From assembly GCA_029864065.1 (NCBI GenBank), contig JAOTUD010000132.1:1-7160 (forward strand): DNA of 7,160 nt. Reading direction: 5' to 3'. Every line of letters starts with the position of its first letter. The stretch's first letter is position 1. This DNA is from Gammaproteobacteria bacterium. Lineage in GTDB: Bacteria > Pseudomonadota > Gammaproteobacteria > GCA-001735895. A model generated the notes under the pieces. It saw only the letters and a list, made by a program, of their open reading frames with translations, did no database searches and had not been told where the DNA came from. Shown here in pieces: positions 1 through 4,963 of the stretch. The translations under genes and the position numbers were made by a program.

Positions 1-569
1 TGCCGGCCTCCGCGTTTATGCCAATGGCCGCCAGTCTCGGCATGTCGCTCGATATCGACAAGGAAGTGTTCAGGCTGGTTTCGACGAACCGGGAGCTCGA
101 TCGCAAGATACCGCTGGCGCTCAATCTTAGCGCGGCATTCTTCGAGCTGGCGGAGGCTCAGGAAGAGTTCAACCAGTTACTAGACGATTGCGAACAAACG
201 CAAACTAAGCTATGTATCGAGGCCAGCCACCACGCGCTGAACCAGCATCCCGTCATGTGCGCCAACCTCTCCGACCGCGTGCGACAACACCAGCATCAAT
301 TCGGGATCGACAACCTGGACCTCGGCCAGTCCTTGCAGCTACTGCAGTCGGGGCGGTTCGATTACGTCAAGGTCAACGCCAAGACCCTGCACGAAATGAG
401 CCGCAACGACATGTCAGCCGGCTACCAGGCCTTGCGCACGATTACCGATACACTGGATATTCGCATTATCGCGGTCGCGGTAGATTCGCAGAAAGTTTAC
501 GACGAGCTAAAATCGCTCGGCATCGATACCATGCAGGGCAATTTCCTTGGCTCGGCAGAGCCGATATAG
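1..569 (+). CDS. lapD: LapD-like degenerate EAL-domain c-di-GMP receptor, C-terminal part (5' end outside window)
   Basis: The reading frame is open from the window edge (first full codon at 3) to a TAG at 567-569. The codons before the Met at 18 already read like an EAL-domain lead-in (ASAFMPMAASLG), so that Met is internal. Counting from it, the fragment shows the EAL fold in order: NLS at 36-38, a divergent E-x-T-E motif (EASH, 68-71), IDNLDLG at 97-103 where active enzymes have DDFGTG, the conserved Lys at 118 (YVKVN), AVAVDS at 152-157 where enzymes have AEGVET, and MQGNFLG near the end. One DDFG Asp has become Asn, and the Glu of AEGVE has become Val, so c-di-GMP hydrolysis is unlikely. 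Known LapD proteins bind c-di-GMP through a catalytically dead EAL domain and then sequester the periplasmic protease LapG. The position just upstream of a type I secretion operon and a LapA-like adhesin supports this role. The periplasmic, HAMP and GGDEF parts cannot be seen, so another GGDEF-EAL protein remains possible. Confidence 0.8.
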   Translation, partial: PASAFMPMAASLGMSLDIDKEVFRLVSTNRELDRKIPLALNLSAAFFELAEAQEEFNQLLDDCEQTQTKLCIEASHHALNQHPVMCANLSDRVRQHQHQFGIDNLDLGQSLQLLQSGRFDYVKVNAKTLHEMSRNDMSAGYQALRTITDTLDIRIIAVAVDSQKVYDELKSLGIDTMQGNFLGSAEPI

Positions 570-575
570 CGTGAG

Positions 576-605
576 TTTCCACACAGGAGCGAGTAAAGTT
601 ATAAT
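576..605 (+). promoter_or_regulatory. candidate sigma70 promoter for the secretion operon
   Basis: A perfect -10 hexamer TATAAT lies at 600-605. TTTCCA at 576-581, with an 18-nt spacer, matches four of six -35 bases. It sits just after the stop of the EAL gene and about 105 nt upstream of the transporter start, which would give a long 5' leader. A consensus TTGACA at 615-620 and CATAAT at 642-647 follow, but they are 21 nt apart, too far for a normal promoter pair. This is a reading by eye only; co-transcription from upstream is also possible. Confidence 0.4.
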
Positions 606-711
606 CCGCCGATCTTGACACCAGACGCATATTCAACGAGGCATAATCCGCGCCTCCTTTGCCAGGCCCTGCTGTGTTAGAGACTGACCAGAATCAAAAA
701 AACAACCTCTT

Positions 712-2865
712 ATGATCGATCCACATCATCAATACGATCCTCTGCTCGAATGCCTGGTCATATTCGCGAAGATACATAATCGCCCGATCAGCGTCGAAGC
801 CCTGATCGCGGGTTTGCCCGTCGAACCCGGCGCCGACGGCCCCGAACTTTTCAGTATCGAAAAACCGAAAGGGCTGTTTTCCCGTGTCGCCGCGCGGGCG
901 GGCTTCGCCAGCCGGCTGATTCATCGCGAACTGGACAAGCTGTCGCGTCTGCTGCTGCCCTGTATCCTGGTATTGAAGAATGGAAACGCCTGCATCCTCG
1001 AAAGCATCGACCGCAAGAACAGGCGCGCCAAGGTTATCTTTCCCGAGATAGGCGAAGGCGAGGAATGGCTGGAACTCGAGCGGTTGAAAAAGGAATACCT
1101 CGGTTATGCCTTCCTGCTCAAGCGCGAATTTCAGCTGGACAGCGAGGAAAACAAAAAATCGGTTGTCAAGGATTCCACCCACTGGTTCTGGGGCACGCTG
1201 GCCAAGTCCAGGGATATCTTTGCCAGCGTACTGCTGTCGTCGATACTGATCAATATATTCATCCTTGCGACGCCGATGTTCACGATGAACGTCTACGACA
1301 AGGTCGTGCCCAACGACGCGATCGCAACGCTTTGGGTGCTCGCGGCCGGCATTGTCACCGTGTACCTCTTCGATACAGTACTGCGCTTCGTGCGCAACTA
1401 CCTGCTCGAGGTTGCCGGTAAGAAAAGCGACATCATCATGTCGTCGATTATTTTCTCCCAGGTACTAAACCTGAAAATGGACCAGTGGCCTGCAAGCATC
1501 GGCGCCTTTGCCAGCCAGCTGCGCGAGTTCGAGAGCATCCGCAACTTTTTTACCGCGTCGACGTTGGCGACGCTGGTCGACCTGCCCTTCGCGGTTATCT
1601 TCCTGCTAGTGATTTATTACATTGGCGGACCGATGATCGCGGTTCCGCTAATCGTCATTGGCCTGTTGCTGCTCTACAGTTTCATCCTCGTCAAACCGCT
1701 CAAGGCGACCGTCGAGGCGACATACGAAGCGACCGCCAAAAAGAATGCCCATCTGATCGAAACCCTGCAATCGATCAAAACCGTCAAGGCGCTCGGCGCG
1801 TCGAATTACTCGCAATGGGTGTGGGAAGAATCGTCGGGCACGATTGCCGACAAATCGATGCGTGCGCGCATGCTATCGACGTCTATTATCGTGGTTACCA
1901 ACCTGCTGGTACAGTTCAATACCATCGGCTTGATCGTGTTTGGCATCTACCGCATCGGCAACCTGGAACTAAGCCTGGGCGGCCTGATTGCGATCGTCAT
2001 GCTGTCGTCGAGAGCCGTCGCGCCAATGGGCCAGATGGCCGCGCTGATTACCAGTTTCGAGCAGACCAAAACGGCCTTTCGCTCACTCGACGAACTGATG
2101 CACAAGGCGGTCGAGCGGCCCGAGGGCAAGTCTTACGTGCGCCGATCCGGGTTCGACGGGACAATCAGCTTCAGGAATGTCGATTTCAGTTATCCCGAGT
2201 CGACCAGGAAATCCTTATCGGATATCAGATTTCGGATAAACGCCGGCGAGCACGTCGGTTTCATCGGCAAGGTGGGTTCCGGCAAAACCACGTTACTGAA
2301 GCTGATCATTGGCCTCTACCAGCCGGAAAACGGATCGATCGCAATCGACAACATCGATATCAACCAGATCGATCCCGCCGACCTGCGCAAGAATATCGGC
2401 TATCTGTCGCAAGATATCGAGCTGTTGCGTGGCACGATTCGCGAAAATATCGCCTACAAGAACCTGCAGGTGAATGACGAGCGGCTGATCGAAGCGGCCA
2501 GCGTTTGCGGCGTGGACCTGTTCGTAAACCAGCTCCCGCAGGGCTTCGATACCCAGGTCGGCGAATCCGGCTCTTTTCTGTCCGGCGGACAGCGCCAGGC
2601 GATCGCGCTGGGCCGAGCGGTATTACTGAACGAACCGATGCTGATTCTGGACGAACCCACCAACAGCTTCGACAACACCACCGAGTCTATCGTCAAAAAG
2701 CGCCTGTTTGATTACAGCCGCGACAAGACCTTGTTGCTGGTGACGCACAAGGCACCTATGCTCGAACTGGTAGAACGCCTGATCGTGGTGGATGACGGCA
2801 AAATCGTGATGGACGGCCCCAAGGAAGACGTACTAAAGGCGCTCAAAGGTACAGCCAATGCGTAG
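712..2865 (+). CDS. lapB: LapB-type type I secretion ABC transporter (permease-ATPase with C39-like domain)
   Basis: A 717-aa inner-membrane exporter that energises one-step secretion of the adhesin with a HlyD-type partner and a TolC-like pore. Residues 1-140 form a C39 peptidase-like domain. Aligned by eye to C39 proteases, the catalytic Cys position falls on Pro10 (DPLLECL), and the His and Asp positions (near NGNACIL and VIFPEIG) are also lost, so it is a substrate-binding rather than cutting domain, as in LapB and HlyB. Membrane segments are visible around 170-188, 205-224, 286-303, 307-327, 390-411 and 419-435. The ATPase domain (about 483-717) is intact: Walker A GKVGSGKT at 519-526 (Lys525), Q-loop Gln567, signature LSGGQ at 623-627, Walker B MLILDEP at 643-649 (Glu648), and H-loop His679. 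The length is normal for the family. ATG 712 is the first start after an in-frame TGA at 685-687; no clear Shine-Dalgarno precedes it. The end overlaps the next gene by 8 nt. Confidence 0.93.
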   Translation: MIDPHHQYDPLLECLVIFAKIHNRPISVEALIAGLPVEPGADGPELFSIEKPKGLFSRVAARAGFASRLIHRELDKLSRLLLPCILVLKNGNACILESIDRKNRRAKVIFPEIGEGEEWLELERLKKEYLGYAFLLKREFQLDSEENKKSVVKDSTHWFWGTLAKSRDIFASVLLSSILINIFILATPMFTMNVYDKVVPNDAIATLWVLAAGIVTVYLFDTVLRFVRNYLLEVAGKKSDIIMSSIIFSQVLNLKMDQWPASIGAFASQLREFESIRNFFTASTLATLVDLPFAVIFLLVIYYIGGPMIAVPLIVIGLLLLYSFILVKPLKATVEATYEATAKKNAHLIETLQSIKTVKALGASNYSQWVWEESSGTIADKSMRARMLSTSIIVVTNLLVQFNTIGLIVFGIYRIGNLELSLGGLIAIVMLSSRAVAPMGQMAALITSFEQTKTAFRSLDELMHKAVERPEGKSYVRRSGFDGTISFRNVDFSYPESTRKSLSDIRFRINAGEHVGFIGKVGSGKTTLLKLIIGLYQPENGSIAIDNIDINQIDPADLRKNIGYLSQDIELLRGTIRENIAYKNLQVNDERLIEAASVCGVDLFVNQLPQGFDTQVGESGSFLSGGQRQAIALGRAVLLNEPMLILDEPTNSFDNTTESIVKKRLFDYSRDKTLLLVTHKAPMLELVERLIVVDDGKIVMDGPKEDVLKALKGTANA

Positions 2866-4222
2866 CGACGACGATACCAATTTTGAAGACTCGACCCAGA
2901 TGGGCGTGCACGGCAAGCAGGACCTGCAGTACATGCGCAGCCTGTCGGCCGCTGCGGTGCATCGCACGCCTCGGTACATGATCGGGGTGGTGATCATAAT
3001 CGCCCTGTTCGTAATCGCGGCCATCCTGTGGATGAACTGGGCCAAAATCGATGTCGTCATTCGCGGTACCGGCAAGGTCTCTCCAGCTAGCCAGGTGCAG
3101 AATATCCAGAGCCTGGAGGGCGGCATCATCGAGGATATCCTGGTCGTCGAGGGCCAGGCGGTCAGCGCCGGTCAATCGCTGATAAAAATCAGCGACGTCG
3201 CGTTTTCGAGCTCTTTCGAAGAGAACCGCCTGCTCTACCTCGAACTGCTGGCGAAGTCCAACCGCCTCGAAGCCGAGGCTTTCGACCGGGCTTTCGAACC
3301 CGATGCCGAGGTCAGCGTCGATGCCCCGCAATTGATCAGGTCAGAAAAAAGTCTGTTCGACAGCAACCGGCAGCAATTGATGGAGACCCTGAGCATCCTG
3401 GAAGAGAGAATCAATCAGCAGCAAAGCGCGTTGCGCGAGGCACAGTCGAAACAGAAGCAACTGAAAAAATCGCTGGAACTGGTTAGAAAAGAGATCGAAA
3501 TCAAAAAGCCTCTGAAAGACCGCGGCATCATCAGCGAAGTCGAATTCCTGCAGTTGCAGCAGAGAGAGGCCGAGTTCGAAGGCGAGATCGAGGCGGTCAG
3601 GCTGTCGGCTCCACGTATCCAGTCGACCATAGAAGAGGCTCGTTTCAGCAAGGAGAAAGAAAAACTCGATTTTCAGAACAAGGCCAAGAAAGAGCTGAAT
3701 GCCGTCAACGCCGAGATCGGCCGCATCAGGGAAACCCAGACCGCGCTGCAGGATCGGGTGAAGCGCACCACGCTGCGCTCACCGGTGAACGGGATCGTGC
3801 AGCGTCTCTACACCAACACGATTGGTGGCGTAATCAACCCGGGCAGCAATATTCTCGATATCGTCCCGCAGGAGGATTCGCTGCTGGTCGAACTGAAAAT
3901 AAAGCCGGCCGATATCGCTTACGTGAATGTCGGGCAGTTCGCCAGGCTAAAGTTCTCCGCGTATGATTTTGCCATCCACGGCAGTCTGCAGGGAATTGTC
4001 ACCTTTATCAGCGCCGATACGATTACCAATGACGAGGGTGAAAGCTTTTTCCTGGTCAGGGTCAAGCCGAGCAAACCCTTCCTCGGGGTAAAAAGCGGCG
4101 AATTGCCGATCAAGATCGGAATGACCGCCGAAGCGGACATCCTGACCGATAAGAAAACCATCCTGTCGTACCTGACCGAACCGGTCCATCGCGGCTTCGA
4201 CAAGGCGCTACGGGAGCGCTGA
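2858..4222 (+). CDS. lapC: LapC-type HlyD-family membrane fusion protein of the type I secretion system
   Basis: A 454-aa periplasmic adaptor linking the inner-membrane ABC exporter to a TolC-like outer-membrane channel. Residues 1-40 are cytoplasmic, followed by one membrane anchor at about 41-60 (MIGVVIIIALFVIAAILW). The first half of the lipoyl-like domain is at about 70-112 (RGTGKVSP, then EGGIIEDILVVEGQAVSAGQ). A long charged coiled coil rich in Glu, Lys and Gln spans about 120-300. The second lipoyl half and the HlyD signature follow at about 303-336 (TLRSPVNGIVQRL, then VINPGSNILDIVP). A beta-barrel region occupies about 340-430, with GMTAEADI near its end. Size and order match T1SS fusion proteins. 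The ATG lies inside the end of the transporter gene; AAAGGT at 2845-2850 gives a good ribosome binding site 7 nt before it. The stop shares a base with the start of the regulator gene, which indicates translational coupling. The substrate is inferred to be the adhesin starting at 4964. Confidence 0.92.
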   Translation: MRSDDDTNFEDSTQMGVHGKQDLQYMRSLSAAAVHRTPRYMIGVVIIIALFVIAAILWMNWAKIDVVIRGTGKVSPASQVQNIQSLEGGIIEDILVVEGQAVSAGQSLIKISDVAFSSSFEENRLLYLELLAKSNRLEAEAFDRAFEPDAEVSVDAPQLIRSEKSLFDSNRQQLMETLSILEERINQQQSALREAQSKQKQLKKSLELVRKEIEIKKPLKDRGIISEVEFLQLQQREAEFEGEIEAVRLSAPRIQSTIEEARFSKEKEKLDFQNKAKKELNAVNAEIGRIRETQTALQDRVKRTTLRSPVNGIVQRLYTNTIGGVINPGSNILDIVPQEDSLLVELKIKPADIAYVNVGQFARLKFSAYDFAIHGSLQGIVTFISADTITNDEGESFFLVRVKPSKPFLGVKSGELPIKIGMTAEADILTDKKTILSYLTEPVHRGFDKALRER

Positions 4223-4821
4223 TGAAACTGGTCGTCTATTCAGCGTCGCGCCCTTTCGAGCAATTCCTGAACAATCACCTGACCGGTGCCTTCGAATTTC
4301 GGTCACGCCTGCAGGCGCCTTCCGACGACCCCGAGCAGTTGTACCTGCTGCACATATCCAGCATGGAGCTCGACTGCTACGAATGGCTGCTCAGGCATGT
4401 TTCCGGAAAGCCGGTCCGCGTGGGCGTATGCTCCGACCTGCCCAATATTCGCGAAATGCTCGAGTGCGTGCGCCTCGGCGCCAAGGGCTATTGCAACAGC
4501 TATATGGCAGAGCTGCACTACCAGCAAATGCTGCAACTCCTTGGCAACGACCAGAGCTGGTTTCCACCACATATGCTGGAGGAAACCTTCAGGCTCGCTC
4601 AACAGTCAAGCAAGGACGATCCGGCGCAAAAGTCGCTGGAAATGCTGACTCCGCGGGAAAAAGAAATCGCACTCGCGGTCGGCGACGGTAAATCGAACCG
4701 GCAAATCGCCGATCTATTTGACATTTCCGAACCCACCGTCAAAACGCATTTGACCAGCATTTTCAGGAAACTCGATCTCAAGGATCGCGTTGGACTGGTG
4801 TTATATTTAAAGCAGGCCTGA
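4222..4821 (+). CDS. LuxR/NarL-type transcriptional regulator with degenerate receiver domain
   Basis: A 199-aa DNA-binding protein. Residues 142-196 are a clear LuxR C-terminal helix-turn-helix: LTPREKEI at 142-149, then SNRQIADLFDISEPTVKTHL and FRKLDLKDRV. Residues 1-110 resemble a response-regulator receiver, best seen at VRLGAKGY (83-90), but the phosphorylation pocket is missing. The N-terminal acidic pair is replaced by SAS (7-9), the position of the phosphoacceptor Asp appears to be His44 (LLHISSMEL), and the conserved Lys after GAKGY is not present (CNSY). It is therefore unlikely to be switched by a histidine kinase. Its ATG overlaps the fusion-protein stop as TGATG, with GGGAG at 4212-4216 as ribosome binding site, so it is made together with the exporter. 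The adhesin gene begins 142 nt downstream, which makes that promoter a natural target. CsgD and VpsT are regulators of similar build controlling biofilm matrix genes, but orthology is not shown. No gene symbol is assigned. Confidence 0.88.
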   Translation: MKLVVYSASRPFEQFLNNHLTGAFEFRSRLQAPSDDPEQLYLLHISSMELDCYEWLLRHVSGKPVRVGVCSDLPNIREMLECVRLGAKGYCNSYMAELHYQQMLQLLGNDQSWFPPHMLEETFRLAQQSSKDDPAQKSLEMLTPREKEIALAVGDGKSNRQIADLFDISEPTVKTHLTSIFRKLDLKDRVGLVLYLKQA

Positions 4822-4876
4822 GCCGTTCGTCGGAATCGGCCGCGTTCAGTGTGACCTGCCTCTCAAACCGCTAAAA

Positions 4877-4904
4877 TTGCGGCGCTCGCCTACGACTTTA
4901 GTAT
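4877..4904 (+). promoter_or_regulatory. weak candidate promoter before the adhesin gene
   Basis: TTGCGG at 4877-4882 and TAGTAT at 4899-4904 are separated by 16 nt and match the sigma70 boxes at three or four of six positions each. A TATATT at 4928-4933 lacks a partner at -35. The 142-nt gap 4822-4963 holds no strong hairpin followed by a T-run; the only inverted repeat noticed is a 4-bp arm CCGC/GCGG at 4868-4882. Read-through from the secretion operon is therefore possible. An activator-dependent promoter served by the adjacent LuxR-type protein would also look this weak. Confidence 0.2.
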
Positions 4905-4963
4905 GAGATGAGACCCCGAATCCCGCCTATATTTACTGCTCGAAACAATTTAAATGCGGAAAT

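Noticed and set aside
615..647. TTGACA / CATAAT as a second promoter
   Set aside because: Both boxes look good, but the 21-nt spacer is well outside the usual 16-18 nt, so it is not listed as a feature.
694..1182. A 162-codon minus-strand frame over the transporter start
   Set aside because: It is antisense to the well-supported C39-like domain and has no recognisable domain.
1485..2477. A 330-codon + strand frame inside the transporter gene
   Set aside because: It lies wholly within the transporter coding sequence, whose motifs are all in the other frame; its composition (Arg, Gln, His) is typical of a shifted frame.
4868..4882. CCGC-loop-GCGG hairpin as a terminator after the regulator gene
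   Set aside because: Only 4 bp of stem and no T-run after it; too weak to call.
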